Shown: one piece after another, positions 24,923-32,653 of the stretch
Numbering within the stretch: the stretch's first letter is position 1
Layout of the letters: every line of letters starts with the position of its first letter
DNA from: an uncultured Myxococcales bacterium
GTDB taxonomy: Bacteria > Myxococcota_A > UBA9042 > DTJE01
Length of the DNA stretch: 64,000 bases
Direction: 5' to 3'
Assembly (NCBI GenBank): GCA_937975765.1
Contig: CALJUR010000048.1
Span: 33,909 to 97,908, forward strand
Notes under the pieces: generated by a model
Told to the model about the DNA's origin: nothing
The model's input: the letters and a program-made list of their open reading frames with translations, nothing else
Database searches by the model: none
Translations under genes and position numbers: made by a program

Positions 24923-25576
24923 ATGGATCCCCGCCCCGAAGAGGACGGTTCCACGACCCGCGTACCGACGCAGACGATCCAGCGCCTGACGGTGTACCGC
25001 AAGGTGCTGGCCGAACTGCACGCGGAGGGCGTGGAGAACGTCTTCTCGCACCGGCTGGCCGAACTGGCGGGCGTGCACCCGGCCCAGCTTCGCCGCGACC
25101 TGTCGATCTTCGGGTCGTTCGGGTCCATCAGCCGCGGCTACGAGGTGCACGACCTGTCCCTGACCATCGGCCACCTGCTGGGCACCGACCGGCCGCAGAC
25201 GGTGGCACTGGTCGGGCTGGGCAACCTGGGCCGCACCCTGCTGACCTACCGTGGATTCGAGGAGCGCGGCTTCCGGATCGGCGTGGTGTTCGACAACGAC
25301 CCCGAGAAGGTGGGCCGCGTCTACGCCGGGCGCAGGTGCCACGCGGTGGAGGAGATCGAGGCGGTACTGCCCGCGTACGGCGCGCGCATCGCCGTGCTGG
25401 CCTGCGGCCCCGTCGGGGTCGAGGACGTCGTGGACCGCCTGGCGGGTGCCGGAGTACGGTCCATCCTGAACTTCGTCCCCCGCCGCGTGCCGGCACCGGA
25501 CGGGGTCCACGTCGAGGACGTCGACATCTCGGCCAAGCTGGAGATGCTGTCGTTCCTCAGCCGGGAGGGCGAATGA
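24923..25576 (+). CDS. rex: Redox-sensing transcriptional repressor Rex
   Basis: The 217-residue protein has an N-terminal winged helix (TIQRLTVYRKVL, SHRLAELAGVHPAQLRRDLSIFG) and a Rossmann fold (VALVGLGNLGRTLL at about 95-108, then VVFDNDPEKVGR). It ends in a C-terminal swapped helix (VDISAKLEMLSFL). Rex dimers bind CTGTGAA-type operators when NAD+ is high and leave when NADH rises. The ATG at 24923 follows GGAGGACAGG and is preferred over one at 24872 inside the operator. It is divergent from hydCBA; three matching operators in this cluster make direct control of hydrogenase, of itself and of the following receiver gene very likely. Confidence 0.95.
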   Translation: MDPRPEEDGSTTRVPTQTIQRLTVYRKVLAELHAEGVENVFSHRLAELAGVHPAQLRRDLSIFGSFGSISRGYEVHDLSLTIGHLLGTDRPQTVALVGLGNLGRTLLTYRGFEERGFRIGVVFDNDPEKVGRVYAGRRCHAVEEIEAVLPAYGARIAVLACGPVGVEDVVDRLAGAGVRSILNFVPRRVPAPDGVHVEDVDISAKLEMLSFLSREGE

Positions 25577-25607
25577 CCTTCCTGGCGGACTTTTTTGTTG
25601 TCCGTGA

Positions 25608-25625
25608 CTGTGAAGTTTTTCACAG
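25608..25625. promoter_or_regulatory. Third Rex operator, in front of the receiver gene
   Basis: CTGTGAAGTTTTTCACAG is a perfect 7-bp inverted repeat between the rex stop and the response-regulator start at 25699. Its presence suggests a separate Rex-controlled promoter here, although no clear -35/-10 pair was seen. Confidence 0.8.
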
Positions 25626-25698
25626 ACAAGGAAGCGTCGGCCGCGGGCGCGGACGACGGGGATCGGCGACACGGGCGATGCCCGACGAGGAGGCGAAG

Positions 25699-26124
25699 AT
25701 GGCCGAGGCGAAGCGGATCCTGGTGATCGACGACGACGAGGACCTGGTGCAGTCCACGACCGCGCTGCTGCGGGCTCGCGGCTTCGACGCCGACGGGGCG
25801 CGCAACGGGACCGAGGGCCTGGCGAAAATCCGGGCCCGGCGGCCCGACCTGCTGGTGCTGGACATCATGATGGACCACGACACCGAGGGCTTCCAACTGG
25901 CGTACAAACTGAAGGCGGACGCCGAGTTGAAGGGCCTGCCGGTGATCATCGTGTCGTCCTTCCAGGAGCACCTGGCCCAGAAGATGGACAGTTTCCAGTT
26001 CGTTCTGGGCAACGACTGGCCGGCCGAGGCGCTGCTGGAGAAGCCGGTGAAGCCCGACCTGCTGGCGGAAACCATCGGCAAGGTGCTGGCGGACGTCGAG
26101 GCGCGCAAGGCCGCCGTGGCGTGA
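25699..26124 (+). CDS. Single-domain response regulator under a Rex operator
   Basis: The 141-residue protein is a receiver only: RILVIDDDEDL, phosphorylation Asp in LLVLDIMMDHDTEGF, VIIVSSF and LEKPVKP. It is close in its central region to the lone receiver at 17929, so the two are likely paralogues serving the H-cluster kinase. The start at 25699 follows GAGGAGGCGAAG; an in-frame ATG at 25678 is less likely. With no output domain it probably relays phosphate to another protein. It is the third Rex-marked unit of the hydrogenase cluster. Confidence 0.88.
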   Translation: MAEAKRILVIDDDEDLVQSTTALLRARGFDADGARNGTEGLAKIRARRPDLLVLDIMMDHDTEGFQLAYKLKADAELKGLPVIIVSSFQEHLAQKMDSFQFVLGNDWPAEALLEKPVKPDLLAETIGKVLADVEARKAAVA

Positions 26125-26135
26125 TGTATCTGCAG

Positions 26136-26296
26136 CCCGCCCGGGCACGCAGGCGGAGTCCACGGGTTTCCGCAGGAAACTCCGGACGCAGCCGGAGTCG
26201 CCTCGGGCGCACTGGAACCCGCCCGAGCACGCAGGCGGAGTCCACGGGTTTCCGCAGGAAACTCCGGACGCAGCCGAAGTCGCCTCGGGCGCACTC
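26136..26296. repeat. Two tandem 82-bp repeats with internal hairpins
   Basis: Copy 1 runs 26136-26217 and copy 2 from 26218 to about 26296, with only a few differences. Each copy contains GTTTCC-GCA-GGAAAC and CTCCGG-ACGCAG-CCGGAG hairpins. They lie between two converging genes, just before a GC palindrome. No coding sense is apparent. Confidence 0.85.
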
Positions 26297-26298
26297 AA

Positions 26299-26325
26299 TG
26301 CAGGGCGGGGGCCCCGTCCCCCGCC
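26299..26325. repeat. GC-rich palindrome copy at the 3' end of the enoyl-CoA hydratase gene
   Basis: TGCAGGGCGGGGGCCCCGTC... is a forward copy with one change, ending 2 bp before the stop codon of the hydratase gene on the other strand. Confidence 0.8.
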
Positions 26326-26327
26326 TG

Positions 26328-27110
26328 CTACCGCCCGTGGAACTCCGGCGCGCGGCGCGCCAGGAAGGCCTGCATCCCCTCCTTCTGGTCCCCGCTGCTG
26401 AACAGGTCCCCGAAGGCGTCGGCCTCGGCGACCAGGGCGGCGTCCAGCGTCCGATCGGTCGCGGCGCGTACCAGGTGCTTCGCCACCTTCACGGCCAGCG
26501 GCCCGCGCGACGCGATGGCCCGCGCCAGTTCCATCGCCGCCGGCACCACGTCCGCCGCGGGCAGCACCTTCTGGACCAGGCCGACGCGGTGGGCCTCGAC
26601 CGCCGGGTAGGTATTGCCGGACAGGATCCACTCCAGCGCCGCGTTGCGCCCGATCACCCGTGCCAGGCGCGCCGTGCCACCGAACCCCGGGATGACACCC
26701 AGATTCACCTCGGGCTGGCCGAACACGGCATTCTCGGATGCGTAGACGACGTCGCACGCCAGCGCCAGTTCGCACCCTCCGCCCAGTGCGAAGCCGTTGA
26801 CCGCGGCGATCACCGGGATGGGCAGATCCTCGAGGGCCCGGAAGACGCCCTGGCCGTACCGGGAGAAGGCGTCGGCGTCGGCCGGGGACATGCCCGCCAT
26901 CTGGGCGATGTCGGCGCCGGCCACGAACGCCTTGGGACCCGCGCCGGTGATCACCAGGACGCGGCAGCCCGGGCTCTCGGCCACCCGGACCGTCGCCTCC
27001 TCCAGTTCGGCCAGGACCTGCCGGTTCAGCGCGTTCAGGACCTGCGGCCGGTCCAGCGTCAGCACCGCGACGGGACCGTCGAATTCCAGGCGCAGGGCGG
27101 GTTCCGACAT
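26328..27110 (-). CDS. Enoyl-CoA hydratase/isomerase family protein
   Basis: The 260-residue crotonase-fold protein shows VLTLDRPQVLNALN, the oxyanion-hole segment KAFVAGADIAQMAGM, and NGFALGGGCELALACDVVYASE with FGQPEVNLGVIPGFGGTARL. The latter carries both expected glutamates of hydratases (GGGCELAL and QPEVNLG), so 2-enoyl-CoA hydration in beta-oxidation or a similar path is the likely activity. The start at 27110 follows GGAGGATGTCGTC. It is alone on its strand between repeats and the DUF1858 gene, so the specific pathway cannot be read. Confidence 0.92.
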   Translation of the reverse strand: MSEPALRLEFDGPVAVLTLDRPQVLNALNRQVLAELEEATVRVAESPGCRVLVITGAGPKAFVAGADIAQMAGMSPADADAFSRYGQGVFRALEDLPIPVIAAVNGFALGGGCELALACDVVYASENAVFGQPEVNLGVIPGFGGTARLARVIGRNAALEWILSGNTYPAVEAHRVGLVQKVLPAADVVPAAMELARAIASRGPLAVKVAKHLVRAATDRTLDAALVAEADAFGDLFSSGDQKEGMQAFLARRAPEFHGR

Positions 27111-27175
27111 GACGACATCCTCCGATGGCTGGAGTCGAAAGCGTATCGCGACGCGGGCTTCCAGGAAAGGGGCGA

Positions 27176-27706
27176 TCAGCCTCGCCGGGTGAACCAGGTC
27201 TGCACGGCGGTCTCGTCGGAGGCGTCCGTCCACGCCTCGAAGCCCTTCGCCTGGGCCTGCCCGACCAGCGGCGACGGCACGAACGGCGTCACCAGCAGGA
27301 AGACCCCGCCCGGCGGCAGCGCGGCCAGCCCCTGCATCACCTGCGGCAGCGGGTGCCCGCCCGCCTCGATCATGGCGCGCGCATCCAGTGTCCGCGCGGG
27401 CTCCTTTGCCCAGCTCGGCCTTGGCACGGCCCCCTCCCCTTCCGTCGTCCCCTCCGCGATGCAATGCGTCCCCTCGACGCCCGCGGCCCGCCGCAGGGTG
27501 GTCACGATCGTCCCGATCGGCACCCCGCCCACCTGCGCCACCTGCCGCAGCGTGGCCAGTTTCGCGACCGTGGCCCGCAGCACGGGGTTCTTCAGGCGCC
27601 GGAACTCCGGCGACAGCGCGATCAGGGACTCCTCCAGTTCCGGGTAGTGCCGCAGCAGCGCGCCCACCTTCAGGTCGGGCGTGATGTCCGGACGCATCTC
27701 AGCCAT
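27176..27706 (-). CDS. DUF1858-DUF2249 two-domain protein
   Basis: The 176-residue soluble protein has an N-terminal DUF1858 domain (LKVGALLRHYPELEESLIALSPEF, then LRQVAQVGGVPIGTIVTTL). A DUF2249 domain follows (TLDARAMIEAGGHPLPQVM, LPPGGVFLLVTPFVPSPLVG). Both domains often occur with hemerythrin and nitrogen-oxide stress proteins, but their chemistry is not established. The gene overlaps the end of the DUF438/hemerythrin/PAS gene by 8 bp and so shares its sigma54 promoter at 29034-29049. A role in nitric-oxide handling is inferred from that context. Confidence 0.82.
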   Translation of the reverse strand: MAEMRPDITPDLKVGALLRHYPELEESLIALSPEFRRLKNPVLRATVAKLATLRQVAQVGGVPIGTIVTTLRRAAGVEGTHCIAEGTTEGEGAVPRPSWAKEPARTLDARAMIEAGGHPLPQVMQGLAALPPGGVFLLVTPFVPSPLVGQAQAKGFEAWTDASDETAVQTWFTRRG

Positions 27707-28973
27707 GGGGCGCCTCCTTCGCGACGGGCCCGTCCTCGTCGCCCCACTCCAGCAGCCGCCGGTCGCCCTGCAGCGCGCGCTTGGCGGTCAGGTCCTGGCT
27801 GACCTCCAGCGTGCCCAGGTAGGCCCCGGCCTCGTCCCGCAACGCGAAGTATTCGATGTGGATGAACTTCCCCTTCAGGTTCAGCCAGAAGGCCGCCTGG
27901 TCCTTCGCCCCCGACCGGAAGGACTGCAGGATGCGCTCGACGACGTGCACGCTGTGCGGAGGGTGGCAGAACTGGACCTTCCGTCCCAGGATGGCCCGGT
28001 TGCGGTCGAAGATGCGCTCGCGGCCCTGCGTGAAGTAGCGCACGGTGTCGTCGCGGTCCACGAAGGTCAGGTCGAACGGGATCGTGTTCAGGATCGCCTG
28101 CAGTTCGGTCGGGGTGAACGACCCGGAGGGCAACTGGACGCGCCCCTCCCCGGCCAAAGGCGCCGCGGGCGCGGCCTCGGTAACCGCGGGCTTCCACGCG
28201 ACCTTCGGGTCGTACAGGCAGTACCCGATCTCGTTCTCCTGCCGGACGATCTCCCCCCACTCCGCCTCGGCCAGCGTGTCCATGCACATCGGCAGCAGGA
28301 TCTGCTCCTCCTTGTCCACCATCGCCGCCACCGCGTCGGAAGCCGGCTTCAGCACCAGATCCCTCAGGGACCGGGCCTCCTCGGCCGTGGCGCCAGCCTC
28401 CGCCGCCTGCAGCGCCTCGATGGCCCCCTTCAGCAGCGCCCGCGCCTCGTCGTGCTTGCCCCACATGACCGTCGGCGGACCGCTGACGCCGTGCTTCTCC
28501 AGGTGCGGGAACAGCAGGTACTCCTTGCGCCGGTAGTGCTTGTCCACGTCCATCAGCGCGTTGAACCGGGCACGCGCCTCCGCCAGCAGGCCGGCCGTTT
28601 CGTCCCCTGCCGGCATCGCGTCCAGCCGGGCGTACAGGTCGGCCAACTGGTCCGTCCCCCAGGACAGCGCCAGGTTCTCCTGCTGGAAGGTGTGCACCGG
28701 GTGGCCCTCGGGCGCCGTCCTCGCCCCTTCCTGGCTGATCGCGCCCTGCAGCGCCGCGGTGTGCACGTCGCACAGTTTCAGGACCTCGGCGACCGGCAGC
28801 CCCTCCGCGATCAACTCCTGCTCGACCTCGACCACCTCGCGGTAAGGCACCGACCCCAGCAACCGGATCAGCCGGGGCCGCACCGCGTCCGGGGCCACCC
28901 CTTCGTGCAACTGCAGGATCATGTGCTTCATCAGCTCCTTGCGCCGGCGCGCGTTGTTGATCAGTTCGCTCAT
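27699..28973 (-). CDS. DUF438-hemerythrin-PAS protein
   Basis: The 424-residue soluble protein has three parts. A DUF438 domain (about 10-75; NARRRKELMKHMILQLHEG) comes first. A hemerythrin HHE domain follows (about 90-235; HTFQQENLAL, HYRRKEYLLFPHLEKHG, MWGKHDEARAL, DKEEQILLPM) with the His/Glu pattern of a di-iron site. Last is a PAS domain (about 300-405; LTFVDRDDTVRYFTQG, GRKVQFCHPP, FIHIEYFALRDEAG). Such proteins are thought to bind NO or O2 and are known near anaerobic stress genes. ATG 28973 follows GGAGGAGACC. A near-consensus sigma54 promoter lies 60 bp upstream. Confidence 0.88.
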   Translation of the reverse strand: MSELINNARRRKELMKHMILQLHEGVAPDAVRPRLIRLLGSVPYREVVEVEQELIAEGLPVAEVLKLCDVHTAALQGAISQEGARTAPEGHPVHTFQQENLALSWGTDQLADLYARLDAMPAGDETAGLLAEARARFNALMDVDKHYRRKEYLLFPHLEKHGVSGPPTVMWGKHDEARALLKGAIEALQAAEAGATAEEARSLRDLVLKPASDAVAAMVDKEEQILLPMCMDTLAEAEWGEIVRQENEIGYCLYDPKVAWKPAVTEAAPAAPLAGEGRVQLPSGSFTPTELQAILNTIPFDLTFVDRDDTVRYFTQGRERIFDRNRAILGRKVQFCHPPHSVHVVERILQSFRSGAKDQAAFWLNLKGKFIHIEYFALRDEAGAYLGTLEVSQDLTAKRALQGDRRLLEWGDEDGPVAKEAPHG

Positions 28974-29033
28974 GGTCTCCTCCGGGTTCGTGGATGGCGG
29001 GGGACGATCCCCCGGATCCTGTCCGCGGATCCA

Positions 29034-29049
29034 TGCAGGGACCGTGCCA
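29034..29049 (-). promoter_or_regulatory. Sigma54 promoter of the DUF438 operon
   Basis: On the minus strand TGGCACGGTCCCTGCA matches the sigma54 consensus TGGCACG-N4-TTGCA in all but one fixed position, with exact GG/GC spacing. Transcription would start at about 29023, 50 nt before the ATG. A NorR-like activator is encoded about 1.3 kb away; no GGT-N7-ACC site was found next to this promoter. Confidence 0.75.
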
Positions 29050-29156
29050 TTTCGGATATCACTTGTCCGATTTCGCGGATTCTGGGCGGGACGGCGGGAT
29101 CGGGCCTCGCGACCCGCGGCCACAGGCGCTACACTCCGCCCCGGGGGAGGTGGCCG

Positions 29157-30212
29157 ATGAGGGCGGGCAGGATCGCGACGCTGCTGGCGGGGATGGTCGC
29201 CGGGCTCCTGGCGTGCGGCGGGACGGGGAGCGCGCGGGACGACGATGGGAACCGGCCGGATGCGGTGGCGGACGAGGCCGTCGCGGACCTTCCGGCGGAA
29301 ACCGCCCACGACCTCCCTGCGGAAGCCGGCCTCCCCGCGGGTCCGGCACGCATCGCCGTCGTCACCGACACGCACCTCTGGATGGACGACACCTTCGCGA
29401 ACAACGTCCACTGGATCGAGGCCATCCGCACGCTGGCGTCGCAGGACCCGGCGTGGGACCGGATCGTGTCCACGGGCGACAACATCGACGACCTGTTCAC
29501 GGCGCCGTTCGCACTGCAGGAGTGGCTGGACGGGACGGGCGATCCGGTGGAGATCCTGGTCCACTACCGGGGCCTGGTCGACGCCCACGCGCCCTCGATC
29601 TTCCGCATCCTGCTGGGGAACCACGACGTCCGATACTTCGACACGTTCGAAGGAAACGGCCCTCCTCTGGCCGCCTGGGCCAAGGCCTTCCAGGGCAGCC
29701 CGGCCTACCCCGGGCCTTGGTGGTCCGAGGAGGTGCGCGGCTGCCGGCTGGTCGCGCTGCAGTCCAACGATCTGGCCACGAACCACGCGGACAACGACCT
29801 GGCGACGTTCGGGGCCGCCCAACTGGCCTGGCTGGAGCAGCAACTGACGTCGGACCGGCCCACGATCGTGTTCTGGCACGTCTTCATCGAGCCCCCGGCG
29901 GACGGGGAAACGCCGCCCGAGGTGATGCAGGTGCTGGCGCGCCACCCGGGGCCCGGCGACCGCGTCGTCTTCACCGGGCATGAGCACGAGTTCCGCCGCT
30001 ACCAATGGCAGGGTGTCCGCTTCTACCAGGGCGGTTCGCTGGCAGCCTCGGCCGCCTGGGTGCACCAGGTGGAGTGCGACGGCGAGACCGGGGCCATCAC
30101 GATCCTCAACGAGGCCGACCTGCCCTACTCCGACCCGCCCCTGCCCCGCCAGGTTCAATTCAGGGTTCAATTCAGGGACAGTCACCATAATTGGCGACCC
30201 AACCCCATGTGA
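29157..30212 (+). CDS. Calcineurin-type metallophosphoesterase lipoprotein
   Basis: The 351-residue lipoprotein (lipobox LLAC, Cys20) has a short acidic linker and a metallophosphoesterase core. Motifs are VVTDTHLW, STGDNID, LGNHDVRYF, FWHVFIEPP and FTGHEHEFRR; these carry the Asp/His/Asn ligands of a two-metal phosphoesterase. A phosphodiester or phosphomonoester substrate outside the cytoplasm is likely. The last 15 or so residues (QFRDSHHNWRPNPM) are encoded by the inverted-repeat element at 30169-30284, so the natural C-terminus was replaced by an insertion. The start follows GGGGGAGGTGGCCG. Confidence 0.85.
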   Translation: MRAGRIATLLAGMVAGLLACGGTGSARDDDGNRPDAVADEAVADLPAETAHDLPAEAGLPAGPARIAVVTDTHLWMDDTFANNVHWIEAIRTLASQDPAWDRIVSTGDNIDDLFTAPFALQEWLDGTGDPVEILVHYRGLVDAHAPSIFRILLGNHDVRYFDTFEGNGPPLAAWAKAFQGSPAYPGPWWSEEVRGCRLVALQSNDLATNHADNDLATFGAAQLAWLEQQLTSDRPTIVFWHVFIEPPADGETPPEVMQVLARHPGPGDRVVFTGHEHEFRRYQWQGVRFYQGGSLAASAAWVHQVECDGETGAITILNEADLPYSDPPLPRQVQFRVQFRDSHHNWRPNPM

Positions 30213-30310
30213 TTGTTCCTTATTTCATTTTCTGCAAGTATTTCCGTCAGTTCGATGCCGAATAATGGTGACTGTCCCTGAATTCAAAAATGGGGACAGC
30301 CTCCATTTTC
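30169..30310. repeat. Inverted-repeat element at the end of the phosphoesterase gene
   Basis: The left arm is 30169-30192 (AATTCAGGGACAGTCACC then ATAATT) and the right arm 30261-30284 is its near-perfect reverse complement, giving a 116-bp element. A second-type end (GGGGACAGCCTCCATTTTC) follows at 30292-30310. The element supplies the stop codon of the upstream gene. No transposase is present, so it looks like a non-autonomous element. Confidence 0.85.
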
Positions 30311-30319
30311 CTGACGACA

Positions 30320-31912
30320 CTAGACTCGGTACCGTTTCAGTTTTCCCTGCAGGGTCGTGGGTTTGAGGTCCAGGCGGGCCGCGGCGCCGTCCGCCCCGTA
30401 GACGTGCCCGCCGGACGCCTCCATCGCACGCCGCAACAGGTTCCGCACCTCGTCGTCCCAGCGGCCCGGAGCCATGCCGGACGCGGCAGGCGTCTTCCCC
30501 TCACCGATTCCACGCCCGTTTCCGGCGGCGGCGGCAGGCAGGCCCGGGGAAAGGGAGGCTGGCCCTCTTTTCGTGGCGTCGGGCAGGACCAGGTCCGGCC
30601 CGGGGTGCAGGATCAGCGCCCGTTCCAGGAAGTTCTCCAGTTCCCGGATGTTGCCGGGCCACTCGGAGGACTCCAGCACCTGCAACGCCTCCTCGGACAC
30701 CTGCGGCGGCTTCCGGCTCATCGCCGCCGCGTGCCGTGCCAGGAAGTGCGTCACCAGGGGCCGGATGTCCTCGCGGTGCTCGCGCAGCGGCGGCAGCACG
30801 ATGGGCACGGTGTTCAGGCGGTAGTAGAGGTCCGACCGGAACGTCCCCCCGGCCACCAGTTCCTCCAGAGGCCGGTTCGTCGCCGCCACCACCCGCACGT
30901 CCACCTTCACCGGGGCCGTCCCCCCCACCCGCTGGATCGCGCGGTCCTGCAGGGCCCGCAGCAACTTGACCTGCACCGCCGGCGGGGCATCCCCGATCTC
31001 GTCCAGGAACAGCGTGCCCCCGTCCGCCTGCTCGAAGCGTCCCGCCCGCCGCGCCGTCGCCCCCGTGAACGCCCCCTTCTCGTGGCCGAACAGTTCGCTC
31101 TCGATCAGCGTCTCGGGGATGGCGCCCACGTTGACCGTCACGAACGGCCCGCCGAACCGGGGGCTGTAATCATGGATCAGGCGCGCGAGACCCTCCTTGC
31201 CCGTGCCGGTCTCGCCCCGGATCAGCACGGTCGCGCTGGACGCCGCCACCCGCCGGGCCTGCTCCAGCACCTGCTGCATCAGCGGGCTCTCGGCGACATA
31301 CCGCGCCTCGCTGCGCGCCTGCCGGATCTGGTCCCTCAGCATCGTGTTCTCGCGGTCCAGCAGGCGGTTCAACCGGCGCACCTCCTCCACCATCAGGCTG
31401 TTGTGCAGCGCGATCGCAACCAGCCCCGCGACCCGCTGGGCGCTGTCCATGCAGCAGTCCAGCAGGCCGTGTCCCGGCTGGTGCGCCACGTCCAGCGTCC
31501 CCAGCACCTGGCCCTCGAACTCCAGCGGGATGGACACCAGCGCCCCGTACCCGTCCAGCGCCAGCGCCCTCTCCTCGCGGCATCTCGGCTTGGCGGAGTC
31601 CAGTGCCAGGAGGACATGCCGCTTCCGCGTCCGGATCGCCGGCCCGCACGCCGACTGGTCCAGCGGCACCCGCGTACCGACCTCCGCCGCCAGCAGGGTC
31701 TTCGGATCGTCCACCAGCAGGACCTCGACCTCGTCCGGTCGCTCCGCCACCCACCGGTGGATGGACAGCCGAGTCAGGCCGAAGAACTTCCTCATCAGCG
31801 TCGCCGTGCGCTGCAGCACCACCTGCAGGTCCACCGACGACAGGATGGCGTGCAGGGCCTCGTCGATCAGCCTCTCGCGGTGCAGGTGCCCCGGGCAGTG
31901 GACTTCACCCAT
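30320..31912 (-). CDS. norR: NorR-like sigma54-dependent activator (GAF-AAA-Fis)
   Basis: The 530-residue regulator has an N-terminal GAF domain (about 20-175) and an AAA+ domain. The latter has Walker A GETGTGKE (near 232), the sigma54-contact loop GAFTGA (near 279) and Walker B GGTLFLDEIGD, with further landmarks RSDLYYRLNTVPI and SEWPGNIRELEN. A Fis-type helix-turn-helix ends the protein (GADGAAARLDLKPTTLQGKLKRY). It activates sigma54 promoters. It is divergent from the hemerythrin-qNOR operon, whose upstream region has a GGT-N7-ACC site of the NorR type, so nitric oxide is the probable signal. The family assignment as NorR rests on context; an FhlA-like regulator is the alternative. Confidence 0.82.
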   Translation of the reverse strand: MGEVHCPGHLHRERLIDEALHAILSSVDLQVVLQRTATLMRKFFGLTRLSIHRWVAERPDEVEVLLVDDPKTLLAAEVGTRVPLDQSACGPAIRTRKRHVLLALDSAKPRCREERALALDGYGALVSIPLEFEGQVLGTLDVAHQPGHGLLDCCMDSAQRVAGLVAIALHNSLMVEEVRRLNRLLDRENTMLRDQIRQARSEARYVAESPLMQQVLEQARRVAASSATVLIRGETGTGKEGLARLIHDYSPRFGGPFVTVNVGAIPETLIESELFGHEKGAFTGATARRAGRFEQADGGTLFLDEIGDAPPAVQVKLLRALQDRAIQRVGGTAPVKVDVRVVAATNRPLEELVAGGTFRSDLYYRLNTVPIVLPPLREHREDIRPLVTHFLARHAAAMSRKPPQVSEEALQVLESSEWPGNIRELENFLERALILHPGPDLVLPDATKRGPASLSPGLPAAAAGNGRGIGEGKTPAASGMAPGRWDDEVRNLLRRAMEASGGHVYGADGAAARLDLKPTTLQGKLKRYRV

Positions 31913-31926
31913 ATTTCAGTTCTCCA

Positions 31927-31940
31927 CCGATATCTCGGTT
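31927..31940. promoter_or_regulatory. Palindrome ACCGATATCTCGGT in the divergent region
   Basis: A 5-bp inverted repeat (ACCGA-N4-TCGGT) lies 15 bp upstream of the norR-like start and directly beside the GGT-N7-ACC site. It could be part of an activator-binding array or of norR self-control. Confidence 0.35.
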
Positions 31941-31950
31941 CATGATACCC
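31938..31950. promoter_or_regulatory. NorR-type upstream activating site
   Basis: GGTTCATGATACC fits the GGT-N7-ACC consensus known for NorR of Ralstonia. It lies about 75 bp upstream of the sigma54 promoter of the hemerythrin-qNOR operon, a normal enhancer distance. Confidence 0.6.
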
Positions 31951-32012
31951 ATATTTCGTTCCAGACGCTGCGACGACCCCGTTTTCGCAATGATTTCCGA
32001 GTTCCGCCGCGT

Positions 32013-32028
32013 TGGCACGCCTCCTGCT
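32013..32028 (+). promoter_or_regulatory. Sigma54 promoter of the hemerythrin-qNOR-cupin operon
   Basis: TGGCACGCCTCCTGCT matches TGGCACG-N4-TTGCW in all but one position with correct spacing. The predicted start of transcription is about 24 nt before the ATG at 32063. Confidence 0.8.
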
Positions 32029-32062
32029 AAGACGCAAGGTCATACGGGATTGGAGAGACACC

Positions 32063-32653
32063 ATGGATGCCTTCGAGATGGATCCGATCGAACAGTTGAT
32101 GGCCGAGCACCGGGTCATCGAGGACGTGCTGGACGCGCTGGAGTCGTACGTCGCCCGGCTGGACGACGGCGCGGACCCCGCGGACCTGGCGCGGTTCGTC
32201 ACCTTCCTGCGGGCCTTCGCGGACGGCTGCCACCACGGGAAGGAGGAGGACATCCTCTTCGTCACGCTGGTGCAGCAGGGCTTCCCGCGCGATTCCGGCC
32301 CCGTCGCGATGATGCTGTGGGAACACGAGGAGGGACGCCGCCACGTCGGTGCCCTGCTGGACCTGGCCGAACGCCGGGGCCGGTCGCAGCCCTGGACCGC
32401 CGAGGACCGCCTGGCGCTGGCCTCGCACTCGCGCGCCTATGCTGCCCTGCTGCGCGCCCACATCCTGAAGGAGGACCAGATCCTGTACCCGATGGCCCGG
32501 CGGCACCTGGCCTCCGAGACGATCGCGGACATGGCCCGGCGCTTCGGGGAATTCGAAGCCCGGCCGGACCCGGAGAACGGGGGACACGAGGGGCTCCACG
32601 CGCTGGCGGAGGACCTCATCGCCAGACACGGCACGCGGAAGGAGGAAGCATGA
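32063..32653 (+). CDS. Hemerythrin-like HHE domain protein
   Basis: The 196-residue cytoplasmic protein has a four-helix hemerythrin HHE fold: MAEHRVIEDVLDAL, FADGCHHGKEEDILFVTL, LWEHEEGRRHV and LRAHILKEDQILYPMA. These give the His/Glu ligands for a di-iron centre (H, H, E, H, H, E). It probably binds NO or O2, or helps repair damaged iron centres. The start at 32063 follows TGGAGAGACACC. The stop overlaps the qNOR start (ATGA), so both proteins are made together from the sigma54 promoter. Confidence 0.88.
   Translation: MDAFEMDPIEQLMAEHRVIEDVLDALESYVARLDDGADPADLARFVTFLRAFADGCHHGKEEDILFVTLVQQGFPRDSGPVAMMLWEHEEGRRHVGALLDLAERRGRSQPWTAEDRLALASHSRAYAALLRAHILKEDQILYPMARRHLASETIADMARRFGEFEARPDPENGGHEGLHALAEDLIARHGTRKEEA

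Noticed and set aside
29050..29150. NorR site GGT-N7-ACC before the DUF438 operon
   Set aside because: Only CGGATATCACTTGTCCG-like dyads are seen; no match to the consensus was found, so no site is annotated.
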